This document shows, in pieces, positions 8,834 to 19,389 of a stretch of DNA of 64,000 nucleotides. Source of the DNA: Lentzea fradiae (GTDB taxonomy: Bacteria; Actinomycetota; Actinomycetes; Mycobacteriales; Pseudonocardiaceae); the NCBI RefSeq assembly GCF_900100955.1, contig NZ_FNCC01000006.1, positions 186,001 to 250,000 of the forward strand, read 5' to 3'. A model generated the notes under the pieces. It was not told where the DNA came from, did not search any database, and worked only from the letters and a program-made list of their open reading frames with translations. The stretch's first letter is position 1; the number at the start of each line of letters is the position of its first letter. A program made the position numbers and the translations under genes.

Positions 8834-9163
8834 TCAGAGACCGGAAGGCGGTGAACGGTCCCGCTGCGGCGTCCAGCGGATGCCGTCGGGCGTGCGGTGC
8901 AGGCGGTGCGCGAAGGCGATCACGTATCGCAGCGGCAACGCGGGCTTCGCGACCGGCGGCACGTCCATCGGCACCTGGGCCTGCGGCACCTGGGCGGCCT
9001 GGTGGTTGTGCGGTCTGGGGGCGGTGAGCGGGAGGTTCGCGTACTCGTGGCCGTGCCGGACGACCGAGCCGCCTTCGGCCAGTGCCGGTTCGGCGGGCGC
9101 GGCGACGATGAAGAGCTGTCCCAGGAACAGCAGGAAGGCGAGCGCGACCGCGTTGCGACGCAT
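8834..9163 (-). CDS. Small secreted protein of unknown function
   Basis: The 109-residue protein starts at an ATG that overlaps the stop of the upstream TPR gene (ATGA). It begins with MRRNAVALAFLLFLGQLF, a clear signal peptide or single membrane helix with likely cleavage after APAEPALA. The mature part is short, rich in Pro, His and Ala, and ends in RTPQRDRSPPSGL-like basic sequence. No family was recognised. Translational coupling to the TPR protein and 43-base spacing to secDF suggest one transcript, but a role in secretion is only a guess from context. Confidence 0.7.
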   Translation of the reverse strand: MRRNAVALAFLLFLGQLFIVAAPAEPALAEGGSVVRHGHEYANLPLTAPRPHNHQAAQVPQAQVPMDVPPVAKPALPLRYVIAFAHRLHRTPDGIRWTPQRDRSPPSGL

Positions 9164-10116
9164 CACCGCTTCCTGCCTCCTCCGACGTACACGAGCGCGC
9201 CCCCGACCACAGCGCACAGCCAGGACAGCACCAGCGGCTGCATCGTGGTCGCGCCGAACAGCAACGCCACCGTCCACCCCGCGAGCACCAGTGCCGAAGC
9301 AGCGAGCAACGACACCGTCACGGCGAGCTTACGCAGTCCGAACAAGGTCTTGAAAGGACGCAGCCGCAGCGCGACGACGAGACAGCACAGCAGCAGGGCT
9401 CCGGTGAAGAACGCGAGGTACGGCGTGGGCCGCGGCATACCGGCGACCAACGCGAGCAGGCCACCGCCTACGAGCAGCAACGACAACGTGCGCAGCGCCC
9501 GCCACACCTGCGCCTTGTTCATCCGCGCGGGCCCTGGCGGCTTCGCGGCACGGCGTCGTTGCACGGTCGCGAGGTTGGCCTTGGAGTCCGAGTCGGACGG
9601 GTCGAGCTTGATGGCGGACCGGTAGGCGTGCTCGGCGGTGCCCCAGTCGCGCATCCGCAGCGCCGCGTCGCCCAGCACCTGGAACGCCCGCGCCTCGGTG
9701 GGCGCGAGCTGCGACGCGTGCAGGGCCGAGTCGAACGCCTCGACGGCGCCGTCCGGGGACTCGGCGAGCACCTCGGCCAGCACGACGTAGCCGCGCCAGT
9801 CGCCGGGCTTGCGGCGCACCGACTCGCGGGCCGCGACCGCCGCCTCCTGGTGGCGGCCCAGGTCGTTCAGCGCGAGCGCGGCCAGCCGCTGGGGCCAGGC
9901 GGGCTCGCCGTCGAGGATCATCGCGCGCTTGGCCGAGTCGAGCGCCTGGTCCGCCTCCCCCAGGTCGAGGTGGGCGGCCGCGAGCCGGCACCACGCCTCG
10001 GCGTGCCGGGGGTTCGCCGCCACGAGGGGCCGCAGCAGGTCGATGGCCTGCCGCGGCTTCCCCGAGGCGGTGAGCTCGGCTGCGCGCAGCAGCACGGCTG
10101 TCATCGGCTCGGACAC
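9163..10116 (-). CDS. TPR-repeat protein with C-terminal membrane helices
   Basis: The 317-residue protein has two parts. Residues about 5-195 form five tetratricopeptide repeats (for example AEAWCRLAAAHLDLGEADQALDSAKRAMILD and AFQVLGDAALRMRDWGTAEHAYRSAIKLDP). Residues about 210-315 hold four predicted membrane helices. TPR arrays bind partner proteins, so this is likely a membrane-anchored scaffold. It starts at GTG. Its stop overlaps the start of the small secreted protein, and that gene in turn precedes secDF, so the three probably form an operon. The partner is unknown. Confidence 0.82.
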   Translation of the reverse strand: MSEPMTAVLLRAAELTASGKPRQAIDLLRPLVAANPRHAEAWCRLAAAHLDLGEADQALDSAKRAMILDGEPAWPQRLAALALNDLGRHQEAAVAARESVRRKPGDWRGYVVLAEVLAESPDGAVEAFDSALHASQLAPTEARAFQVLGDAALRMRDWGTAEHAYRSAIKLDPSDSDSKANLATVQRRRAAKPPGPARMNKAQVWRALRTLSLLLVGGGLLALVAGMPRPTPYLAFFTGALLLCCLVVALRLRPFKTLFGLRKLAVTVSLLAASALVLAGWTVALLFGATTMQPLVLSWLCAVVGGALVYVGGGRKR

Positions 10117-10161
10117 GCCGCACAGTGTGACAAAGCGCCGCGCACACCCGGACGGGTGACC

Positions 10162-12103
<1,942 letters not shown>

Positions 12104-12339
12104 GCGAACGACCCTAGGCGAGCGGCCCAGGAGCCGCGCCGTCCCGCCGATCACAATGCGTTGCGGCTTCGGCATTTTTCACCCCTCCAGGTGACTTCGT
12201 TACTCCACGTCCGGGGCCCGCCGCAGCTCGGCGGTGCGAGGGAAGAATTCGCCGTAATGACCTGCCCGCCTTCCCGTCTAATGGGTGTGAGCGCCGGAAC
12301 CGCCGAGCCGGCGCCCGAGCGAGCTGGAGGAACGCACCC

Positions 12340-12540
12340 GTGGGAGCCAAAGAGGAGTGGCAGGTGAGCTGCCGCGACATCGCTTCGCGCCGACGGGACA
12401 TGACGGTGTTCGTCAGCCAGGGGCACATCGTGGTCACCGTGCCGCCGGGAGAGGCCGCCGTGCTGACACCACTGGAGGTCGGCCGGTTGCGCGCGGCGCT
12501 GCGGGACGCGGTCGTGAGCGCGACGAACACCGAATTGTGA
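12340..12540 (+). CDS. Small conserved hypothetical protein
   Basis: The 66-residue protein starts at GTG with a strong ribosome-binding site (GGAGGAA eight bases upstream). After a short charged start it reads as two beta strands (MTVFVSQGHIVVTVPPGEAAVL) followed by an amphipathic helix (PLEVGRLRAALRDAVVSA). Small proteins of this make-up are frequent in Pseudonocardiaceae and often lie next to helix-turn-helix regulators, but no such regulator is adjacent here. Function unknown. Confidence 0.72.
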   Translation: MGAKEEWQVSCRDIASRRRDMTVFVSQGHIVVTVPPGEAAVLTPLEVGRLRAALRDAVVSATNTEL

Positions 12541-12556
12541 CCGCCATCACACCATT

Positions 12557-12574
12557 ACCTACTGACCAGTAGGT
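12557..12574. promoter_or_regulatory. Operator-like palindrome before the acyl-CoA ligase
   Basis: The 18-base perfect palindrome consists of ACCTACTG and CAGTAGGT separated by AC. It lies 18 bases upstream of the ligase ATG, in the promoter region. Its form fits a TetR-family operator, but no TetR gene is adjacent. Confidence 0.6.
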
Positions 12575-12592
12575 TGATGGCACAGTGGGTTC

Positions 12593-14125
12593 ATGCTGAT
12601 CCGCGTGCTGCTGACCCTGGTCAAAGCCGGAGTGATCCGCCCACTGGGCCCGCGGGGGCTGTCCGGCACCCTCGCCGGCTACCTCCAGTGGGACATCACG
12701 CTCGCGTGGGGATACCGGACCGGCGCCGCCAGGCACCCCCACCGCGCGGCGATCATCGACGACGACGGCGTGCTCACGTACGCGGAGGTCGACGAACGCA
12801 CCAGCGCCCTCGCGCACGCCTTCCACACCGGGGAACGCGTCGGGCTGTTGTGCCGCAACGGTCGCGCGTTCGTCGAGACGCTGACGGCCTGCACGAAGAT
12901 CGGCGCCGACGCCGTCCTGCTCAACACGGGCCTGAGCGCGGGCCAGCTCGCGCAGGTGGCGCGGGAACAGCGGATCGACCAGCTCGTGGCCGACCGCGAG
13001 TTCGCGGACGTGCTGCCGGACGTGCCCACGTACTTCAGCGACGAGCTCGACTCCCTGATCCTCAACGGGCCCGGCACGCCGCTGGCCCGCCGTCCCCCGC
13101 GCGGACGGCTGATCGTCCTCACCTCCGGCACCACCGGCGCCCCGAAGGGCGCGCACCGGCCGGAACCCGCGAGCCTCGCCCCCGCCGCCGCACTGCTGTC
13201 GCGCATCCCGTTGCGGTACGGCGACGTCATCTCGATCACCTCCCCGCTCTTCCACACCTGGGGCCTCGCCGCGTTCCAGCTGAGCCTCGTCCTCGGCGCC
13301 ACCTTGGTGCTGCGCCGCGGTTTCGACCCCGCGCAGGCGTTGAAGGACGCCGAACGCTGCACCGCCATGTTCGTCGTTCCCGTGATGTTGCAACGCATGT
13401 TGGAGACCCCGCACCGGCCGAAGCTGCGGGTCATCGCGACCAGCGGCTCGGCGTTGCCGCCGAAGGTCACCACCCGCGTGCTCGAGGAGTTCGGCCCCGT
13501 CCTCTACAACCTCTACGGGTCGACGGAGGTGAGCTGGGCCAGCATCGCGACGCCCGAGGAGATGCTCAAGGAGCCCGGCACCGCGGGAAAGCCTCCACTG
13601 GGCACCCGGCTGGCCATTGTGGACGATCACGGCGTTCCGGTGGCACCCGGCGAGACCGGCCGCATCTTCGTCGGCAACGACATGCTGTTCCACGGCTACA
13701 CCAACGGCACCGGCAAGGAGTCGGTCGACGGCCTGATGTCCACCGGCGACCTCGGCTACGTCAAGGACGGCCTGCTGTTCGTGGCGGGGCGCGACGACGA
13801 GATGATCGTCTCCGGCGGCGAGAACGTCTACCCGCGCGAGGTCGAGGACCTGCTCTCCACGCTCGACGGGGTCCGCGAGGTCTCGGTGACGGGCGTGCCG
13901 GACGACAACTTCGGCCAACGCCTCGCCGCCTACGTCGTCGGTGACGAGAGCCTGACAGCGGACCGGATCCGCGCACACGTCAAGGCCAACCTGGCGCGGT
14001 TCTCCGTGCCCCGCGACGTCTTCTTCCTCGACGAGCTGCCCCGCAACGCGGCCGGGAAGGTGGTCAAGCGGGAGCTCCGCGAAGCTCCGGCGCGAGGCAG
14101 CGGGCAACCGCCCGCGGGTAGTTGA
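12593..14125 (+). CDS. AMP-forming acyl-CoA synthetase / fatty-acid CoA ligase
   Basis: The 510-residue ANL-superfamily enzyme activates a carboxylic acid with ATP and transfers it to CoA. Visible motifs are the P-loop LTSGTTGAPKG (about residue 185), the ATP/adenylate motif YNLYGSTEVSW (about 305), MSTGDLGYVKDGLLFVAGR (about 385) with the hinge, and the C-terminal catalytic Lys in PRNAAGKVVKREL. It belongs to the FadD-like group with a membrane-directed N-terminal segment. It is monocistronic, and a perfect palindrome covers its promoter, suggesting repression released by an acyl ligand. Substrate chain length cannot be read from sequence. Confidence 0.9.
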   Translation: MLIRVLLTLVKAGVIRPLGPRGLSGTLAGYLQWDITLAWGYRTGAARHPHRAAIIDDDGVLTYAEVDERTSALAHAFHTGERVGLLCRNGRAFVETLTACTKIGADAVLLNTGLSAGQLAQVAREQRIDQLVADREFADVLPDVPTYFSDELDSLILNGPGTPLARRPPRGRLIVLTSGTTGAPKGAHRPEPASLAPAAALLSRIPLRYGDVISITSPLFHTWGLAAFQLSLVLGATLVLRRGFDPAQALKDAERCTAMFVVPVMLQRMLETPHRPKLRVIATSGSALPPKVTTRVLEEFGPVLYNLYGSTEVSWASIATPEEMLKEPGTAGKPPLGTRLAIVDDHGVPVAPGETGRIFVGNDMLFHGYTNGTGKESVDGLMSTGDLGYVKDGLLFVAGRDDEMIVSGGENVYPREVEDLLSTLDGVREVSVTGVPDDNFGQRLAAYVVGDESLTADRIRAHVKANLARFSVPRDVFFLDELPRNAAGKVVKRELREAPARGSGQPPAGS

Positions 14126-14292
14126 CGACCGGACTTTCGCGGCGGATGCCGCATCGCCCGTTCGGCCGCTTGCCCTGACCCGGGTACCTGCTGTTATCGG
14201 GCGGTCCGCCCTTCCCGCCGAGGGCGAACTGGGTGATGTCGCAGATGACCCGACTGTGTCATGCTCCGTTCACAACGTGTCCGGTCGACGAG
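14126..14292. other. Non-coding stretch with nothing recognisable
   Basis: Together with the degraded regulator that follows, this makes the only gap above 300 bases lacking an intact gene. I see no RNA gene, strong terminator or conserved coding frame here. Confidence 0.5.
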
Positions 14293-14715
14293 CTAGGGGC
14301 GGTCATGACGGGGCAACGTCGCCCGCTGCCGATGTCCGCGGGCCCAGTACTCGCGCGGCGCGGCCCGTGCCACGTCCCGCCACAGCAGCGGATCGGCGCT
14401 CTCGGCGCTGACGGGCCCCAGCACCGCGGCACGCACGGATTCGGCCGTCCGGGCGAGGCGCCGGAGCGAGGATGCGCGCAGGATCTCCACGAACGCGTCC
14501 ACCGCCGGACCGGGAGACCACGACTTGCGCAGCTTCACCGCCGCCCCCACCAGCCCCTCGTGGCCGGGCACCCCGCGCACGACGGCGGGCGACGGCACCC
14601 TCTCGCCGGACTCCGGGCGGGACACGTAGCTCATCGACACACCAGGGCAGGCGAGGTCCTCTTGCGACAGGCCATGGCGCACCCCGGCCGCCCACCCTCT
14701 CCCCACGGTCGCCAC
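14293..14715 (-). pseudogene. Degraded XRE-type helix-turn-helix regulator
   Basis: Translation of this strand gives a recognisable but damaged XRE domain: HGLSQEDLA, then GVSMSYVSRPESGERVPSPAVV, where functional relatives read about GLSQEDLARRAGVSMSYVSRIESG. The Ile-to-Pro change in the recognition helix (SRPESG) and the loss of the Ala-rich turn suggest it no longer folds. Residues after 60 (VDAFVEILRASSLRRLARTAESVRA) still look helical, like the C-terminal part of such regulators. No convincing start or ribosome-binding site exists. It may be decaying, or this may be an accidental reading. Confidence 0.45.
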
Positions 14716-14736
14716 CCAACGGAACGGAGCACCTCA

Positions 14737-14868
14737 ATGAAGCTGAACCCCATCGCCCGCACCATCGCCGCCCTGGTCCTCGGCCTGGGCGCGCTGTTCG
14801 CCCTCGGCGGCACGGCCTCGGCGAACGAGCCGGGCGAGTTCACCCCGCCGTACGTCATCCAGCCCTGA
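14737..14868 (+). CDS. 43-residue secreted peptide
   Basis: A short gene starts at ATG with GGAGCACC upstream. The product MKLNPIARTIAALVLGLGAL and on is nearly all signal peptide: basic start, long hydrophobic core, and a cleavage site after GTASA that would release NEPGEFTPPYVIQP, a 14-residue acidic, Pro-rich peptide. The DNA after residue 40 runs into a 16-bp tandem repeat, and the stop codon lies within its first unit. No family was recognised. It could be a peptide pheromone, a small cell-wall peptide, or the truncated start of a former secreted protein. Confidence 0.6.
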   Translation: MKLNPIARTIAALVLGLGALFALGGTASANEPGEFTPPYVIQP

Positions 14869-14920
14869 AGTGATCCAGCCCTGAAGTGATCCGACTCTGA
14901 AGTGATCCAACCCTGATGTC
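14857..14920. repeat. Four tandem copies of a 16-bp unit
   Basis: The unit ATCCAGCCCTGAAGTG occurs twice exactly (14857-14872, 14873-14888), then as ATCCGACTCTGAAGTG and ATCCAACCCTGATGTC. The first copy overlaps the last codons and stop of the secreted peptide. Because 16 is not a multiple of three, the TGA in successive units falls in all three forward frames. Confidence 0.9.
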
Positions 14921-15082
14921 ACAACGCTGACGGCGTGCAGCCCTGACGCCGCCGGACACCGTTGACCGGGCAGGGGCACCGGGTGGTCCCGCCTCCCTCG
15001 CACGCGGGACCACCCGGTGCCCCGCACCCCGGTTCGCCACACCTGTCCACACCGCCCGCGGTGCGTGAGGCACCCTTGTGGG

Positions 15083-15571
15083 GTGACTCCGCAACTGCGC
15101 ACGCCCCGTCACCAGGTGAGCCCCAGGTCCGTCGTGCTGTGGACGATGCAGGCGGCCTTGTTCTGGCTCGTGCTCTTCGTGCCCCAGCTGATCGTGTTCC
15201 TGCTGGTGAGCGAGCCGCCCACGTGGGAGGTGGCGCTGCTGGCCGCCACCGGGGCCGTCGGCCTGCTGCACACCGCGGTCGAGCCGAGCTGGCGCTACCG
15301 CGTCCACCGCTGGGAGACGACGCCGGACGCCGTGTACACGCTCTCCGGCTGGCTCAGCCAGGAGTGGCGGGTCGCGCCGGTGTCGCGGATCCAGACGATC
15401 GACACCAAGCGCGGGCCGTTCCAGCAGATCCTCGGCCTGGCGACGGTGACGGTGACGACGGCGTCCGCCGCGGGTCCGGTGGAGATCGAAGGGCTGGACC
15501 ACGACGTCGCGCGGCGGCTGGTGGTCGAGCTGACGAACACCACACAGGCCACGCCGGGTGATGCCACGTGA
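15083..15571 (+). CDS. Bacterial PH-domain membrane protein (YdbS-like)
   Basis: The protein has 162 residues from GTG 15083. Two membrane helices (about residues 20-60, LWTMQAALFWLVLFVPQLIVFLL and then VALLAATGAVGLLHTAV) are followed by a bPH_2 domain containing YTLSGWLSQEWRVAPVSRIQTIDTKRGPFQQILGLATVTV, the family hallmark. YdbS and YdbT homologues form membrane pairs; their Bacillus relatives protect against antimicrobials from neighbouring cells. Its TGA overlaps the GTG of the next gene (GTGA), so the pair is translationally coupled. GTG was chosen because the upstream reading frame lacks membrane-protein character. Confidence 0.85.
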   Translation: MTPQLRTPRHQVSPRSVVLWTMQAALFWLVLFVPQLIVFLLVSEPPTWEVALLAATGAVGLLHTAVEPSWRYRVHRWETTPDAVYTLSGWLSQEWRVAPVSRIQTIDTKRGPFQQILGLATVTVTTASAAGPVEIEGLDHDVARRLVVELTNTTQATPGDAT

Positions 15572-17106
15572 GCAATCCGTGGGAGGCCCCTTCCGGGCTG
15601 CCGGCCGCGCCGGAGGCGACCGAGCCGCGGAGCGAGTGGCACCGGCTGCACGTGCGGATGCTCGTCGTGCGCCCGCTCAACGAGGGCGTCACGGCGCTGG
15701 CGGCCGTGTTCTTCCTGCTGTTCACCGGTGACGGCGAGAAGTGGCGGATCATCGCGAGCTCCGCGACCGTCGCCGCGATCCTCGCGTTCAGCTACTTCGT
15801 CTGGCGCACCACGAAGTACCGCATCACCGACGAGCGGGTCGAGCTGCACACCGGGTTGTTCACCCGCAAGCAGCTCGCCGTGCCGCGCGATCGCATCAGG
15901 ACGGTCGACCTCACCTCGAAGCCGGGCCACCGGATCTTCGGCCTGTCCGCCGTGCGGATCGGCACCGGCCAGCAGGACGTCCCCGGCTCGGACGGGCTCA
16001 CCCTCGACGCCGTGACGCAGGAGGAGGCCGAACGGCTCCGGGTGTTGTTGCTGCAGAAGGGAGTCGCCCCGCGACCCGCCGCCGAGCCCGGCGAGGAGAC
16101 CTCGGCGGAGCCGGTGGAGGTGCCGCGGTCGGAGGTCATCTCGCAGCTCGACCTGAAGTGGCTCAAGTACGCGCCGCTGTCGCTGTCCGGGCTCGTCGCG
16201 ATCGGCGCGCTGATCGGCCTGCTGACCAACTACGCGGACGACTTCGGCCTGCACCCGGTGCAGAGCCTGTTCGAGTGGCTCTTCGAGGACCCGAGCGTCG
16301 GGGTGATCGGCGCGTCCGCGATCGGTCTCGTCGTGGCCGGTCTGGTGCTCTCGGTGCCGATCTACGTCATGCAGTTCTGGAACTACCGGCTCACCCGCGA
16401 GCCGGACGCGACCCTGCGCGTGCAGCGCGGCCTGCTCACCACGCGGTCCGTCTCCGTGGAGGAGCAGCGCCTGCGCGGCGTCGACATCCAGGAGCCGCTG
16501 CTGGTGCGCGCGGGCAAGGGCGCGAAGGCAGTGGCGGTGACGACGGGCCTGGGCTCGAAGGGCGAGAGCAACCTGCTGCTGCCGCCCGCGCCGATCGAGG
16601 TGGCGCACCAGGTCACCCGCGACGTGCTGAAGGTCGACGACGACCCGACGACGAGGACCCTGCGCCCGCACCCGTTCGCGGCGCTGCGGCGCAGCCTGGT
16701 CCGGCACGTCGTGCCGTGGGTCGTGATCGCCGCCGGACTCGCGGTCTGGGCCCCGTCGTGGGCCTGGCCGATCCCGGTGGCGATCATCCCGTTCGCCGCG
16801 CTGGTGGGCTGGGACAACTACCGCTCGCTCGGCCACGCGCTGGACGACCGGTACCTCATCACCCGCAACAACTCGTTGGTGCGCAGCACCGTCGCGTTGC
16901 AGCGCACCGGCATCATCGGCTGGCGCATCCGGCGGTCGTTCTTCCAGCGCCGCAGCGGGTTGATGACGATCGGTGCCACCACGGCGGCCGGTGCGGGCGT
17001 CTACCACGTGACGGACGTCGGCGAGGCGGACGGCCTGCTGCTGGCGGACGCGGCGGTGCCGGACCTGTTGCGCCCCTTCCTGGCCGAAAAGTCCACAGAG
17101 GACTGA
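15568..17106 (+). CDS. Large bacterial PH-domain membrane protein (YdbT-like)
   Basis: The 512-residue partner of the preceding gene contains repeated bPH_2 modules: YRITDERVELHTGLFTRKQLAVPRDRIRTVDL near 90, NYRLTREPDATLRVQRGLLTTRSVSVEEQRLRGVDI near 275 and DDRYLITRNNSLVRSTVALQRTGIIGWRIRRS near 430. Membrane helices lie between them (about 40-75, 205-270, 375-420). This two-gene arrangement matches ydbS-ydbT. The first gene presumably assembles with this one; no biochemical role is established in Actinobacteria. It starts at GTG, overlapping the upstream stop. Confidence 0.87.
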   Translation: MSNPWEAPSGLPAAPEATEPRSEWHRLHVRMLVVRPLNEGVTALAAVFFLLFTGDGEKWRIIASSATVAAILAFSYFVWRTTKYRITDERVELHTGLFTRKQLAVPRDRIRTVDLTSKPGHRIFGLSAVRIGTGQQDVPGSDGLTLDAVTQEEAERLRVLLLQKGVAPRPAAEPGEETSAEPVEVPRSEVISQLDLKWLKYAPLSLSGLVAIGALIGLLTNYADDFGLHPVQSLFEWLFEDPSVGVIGASAIGLVVAGLVLSVPIYVMQFWNYRLTREPDATLRVQRGLLTTRSVSVEEQRLRGVDIQEPLLVRAGKGAKAVAVTTGLGSKGESNLLLPPAPIEVAHQVTRDVLKVDDDPTTRTLRPHPFAALRRSLVRHVVPWVVIAAGLAVWAPSWAWPIPVAIIPFAALVGWDNYRSLGHALDDRYLITRNNSLVRSTVALQRTGIIGWRIRRSFFQRRSGLMTIGATTAAGAGVYHVTDVGEADGLLLADAAVPDLLRPFLAEKSTED

Positions 17107-17116
17107 AAGCCCGCGG

Positions 17117-18052
17117 TCAGGCGCTGCGGAACGTCTGCCGGTAGGCGCTCGGGGACACCCCGATCGTCGCCGCCAGCTGCTGCCGCAGCGCCGCGCCGGT
17201 CCCGAACCCGGCGTGGTTCGCGACCTGGTCGATCGGCAGGTCGGTGGTCTCCAGCAGGTGCCGGGCGCGCTCGACGCGCTGCTGGGTGAGCCACTGGCCG
17301 GGCGACATGCCCGTCTCCGCGCGGAACCGGCGGGTGAACGTGCGCACGCTCATCCGCACCTGCGCGGCCATCGCGGCGAGGTCGAGCGGCTCTTGGAGGC
17401 GTTCCAAGGCCCACTCGCGGGCGAGCGCCGTCGACGTGTCCGGGTAGCTCGGCACCGGCCGGTCGACGAACTGCGACTGGCCGCCCTGCCGCCACGCCGG
17501 GACGACGCAGTAGCGGGCGATCCAGTTGGCGACCTCGCTGCCGTGGTCGGACCGGATCACGTGCAGGCACAGGTCGATGCCCGCGGCGACGCCCGCCGAG
17601 GTGAGCACGTCGCCGTCGTCGACGAACAGCACGTCCGGGTTCAGCCGGACCTTCGGGTAGAGCGCCCGGAACTGGTCGGTGGCGCCCCAGTGCGTGGTCG
17701 CGGGCCTGCCGTCGAGCAGCCCGGCGGCCGCGAGCACGAACGCGCCCGTGCAGATCGACATGATCCTCGGCGCGTTCGTCGTGGTGAGGGCCTCCAGGAC
17801 CGCCGGTTCGAGCCTGCCCTCGCGCGCCGGCGGGTAGTGGGTGCCCGGCACGAGCACGGTGTCCGCGTCTTGGAGCGCCTCCAAGCCGTGGTCCGGCGTG
17901 ATGGTGAAGCCACCGGTCGTCGGGATCGGGCGGCGGTCCGGCGAGCAGACGACCACCTCGTAGAGGTCCGCGAGCCGGGCGAACATGTGCGTCGAGGTGC
18001 CGATGTCGAACGCGACGGACTGGTCGAGCGCCAGGACGGCGATCCGGTGCAT
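17117..18052 (-). CDS. GlxA-type transcriptional regulator (DJ-1/PfpI domain plus AraC HTH)
   Basis: The protein has 311 residues. Residues 1-180 form a DJ-1/PfpI-like domain with the nucleophile-elbow sequence SICTGAFVLAAAGLLDGRPATTHW; residues 210-311 form an AraC DNA-binding domain with two helix-turn-helix units (LDLAAMAAQVRMSVRTFTRRFRAETG and LPIDQVANHAGFGTGAALRQQL). In this family the N-terminal domain senses a small molecule rather than acting as a protease. It diverges from an MFS transporter gene 71 bases away, so it probably regulates that gene and itself. Confidence 0.9.
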   Translation of the reverse strand: MHRIAVLALDQSVAFDIGTSTHMFARLADLYEVVVCSPDRRPIPTTGGFTITPDHGLEALQDADTVLVPGTHYPPAREGRLEPAVLEALTTTNAPRIMSICTGAFVLAAAGLLDGRPATTHWGATDQFRALYPKVRLNPDVLFVDDGDVLTSAGVAAGIDLCLHVIRSDHGSEVANWIARYCVVPAWRQGGQSQFVDRPVPSYPDTSTALAREWALERLQEPLDLAAMAAQVRMSVRTFTRRFRAETGMSPGQWLTQQRVERARHLLETTDLPIDQVANHAGFGTGAALRQQLAATIGVSPSAYRQTFRSA

Positions 18053-18123
18053 GGCCCGATTCTTTCACATGTTGGCTTTTCGGCCACTGGCCGCCCGATC
18101 GCCGCTCGCCGAACCTTGTCGTC

Positions 18124-19389
18124 GTGAGAATGCATTGGGCCTGGGTTGTCGCGGGTGTGTCCTTCATCGCCCTGGTGGGCGCGGCGTCGTTCCGCGCGGC
18201 GCCGGGTGCGTTGATCGAACCGTTGCGGGCCGAGTTCGGCTGGTCGACCGGCACGATCTCGCTGGCCATCTCGATCAACCTGCTGCTCTACGGGCTGACC
18301 GCTCCGTTCGCCGCCGCGCTGATGGACCGCTTCGGCGTGCGGGTCGTGGTGACCTGGGCGTTGACGATGGTCGCGATCGGCAGCGGGCTGACCGTGTTCA
18401 TGACGGAGTCGTGGCAGCTCGTGCTGCTCTGGGGCGTCGTCGTCGGGCTCGGCACCGGGTCGATGGCGCTCGCGTTCGTCGCGACGATCACCGGCCGGTG
18501 GTTCGTCCGGCACCGCGGCCTCGTCACGGGGGTGCTGACGGCGGGCGGCGCGGCCGGTCAGCTGGTGTTCCTGCCGACCGTCGCGTGGCTGTCCGAGAGC
18601 TACGGCTGGCGGCCCGCGTCGCTGGTCATCTGCATCGCGGCGCTGGCCGTGGTGCCGCTGGCCGCGTTCTTCCTGCGCGAGTACCCGCGCGACGTGGGCC
18701 TGCTGCCGCTCGGCGCGAGCGAGGACACTCCCCCGCCGCCGTCCGGTGGTGCCGCCCGGCGGGCGCTCGGCGGGCTGGTGCACGCCGCGAAGACCCGGCC
18801 GTTCTGGTTGCTGGCCGGTGGGTTCGCGATCTGCGGCGCGTCCACGAACGGTCTGGTCGGCACGCACTTCATCCCCGCCGCGCACGACCACGGCATGCCG
18901 ACGACGACCGCCGCGGGCCTGCTGGCGCTGGTCGGCGTGTTCGACATCGTGGGCACCATCGCGTCCGGCTGGCTGACCGACCGCGTCGACTCACGGCTGC
19001 TGCTCGCGTCCTACTACGCGCTGCGCGGCCTGTCGCTGATGCTGCTGCCGCAGCTGTTCGGCGAGGCCGCGCACCCGTCGATGCTGGTGTTCATCATCTT
19101 CTACGGTCTCGACTGGGTGGCGACCGTGCCGCCGACCGTGGCGTTGTGCCGCCAGTACTTCGGCCTGTCCGGGCCCGTCGTGTTCGGCTGGGTGTTCGCC
19201 TCGCACCAGCTCGGCGCCGCGCTGGCCGCGTCCGCCGCGGGCCTGACCCGCGACCACCTGGGCAGCTACGACCTGGCCTGGTACGTCGCGGGTGCCCTCT
19301 GCATCGGCGCGGCGGCGCTGTCAGCGTCGCTTGCGCGAGGTTCCGAAGACGCCCCGCGTGATCTCGCGCGCCAGGGTGCTGCCGGCTGA
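18124..19389 (+). CDS. MFS transporter
   Basis: The 421-residue protein has twelve predicted membrane helices. The loop after helix 2 has ALMDRFGVRVVV, matching the MFS signature, and the corresponding loop after helix 8 has SGWLTDRVDSRLLL. It resembles the monocarboxylate/oxalate-formate antiporter group (GWSTGTISLAISINLLLYGLTAPFAAAL). The substrate is unknown. It starts at GTG; an ATG two codons in is also possible. It is divergent from the GlxA-type regulator, its likely controller. Its last 69 bases overlap the convergent HerA-like gene. Confidence 0.9.
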   Translation: MRMHWAWVVAGVSFIALVGAASFRAAPGALIEPLRAEFGWSTGTISLAISINLLLYGLTAPFAAALMDRFGVRVVVTWALTMVAIGSGLTVFMTESWQLVLLWGVVVGLGTGSMALAFVATITGRWFVRHRGLVTGVLTAGGAAGQLVFLPTVAWLSESYGWRPASLVICIAALAVVPLAAFFLREYPRDVGLLPLGASEDTPPPPSGGAARRALGGLVHAAKTRPFWLLAGGFAICGASTNGLVGTHFIPAAHDHGMPTTTAAGLLALVGVFDIVGTIASGWLTDRVDSRLLLASYYALRGLSLMLLPQLFGEAAHPSMLVFIIFYGLDWVATVPPTVALCRQYFGLSGPVVFGWVFASHQLGAALAASAAGLTRDHLGSYDLAWYVAGALCIGAAALSASLARGSEDAPRDLARQGAAG

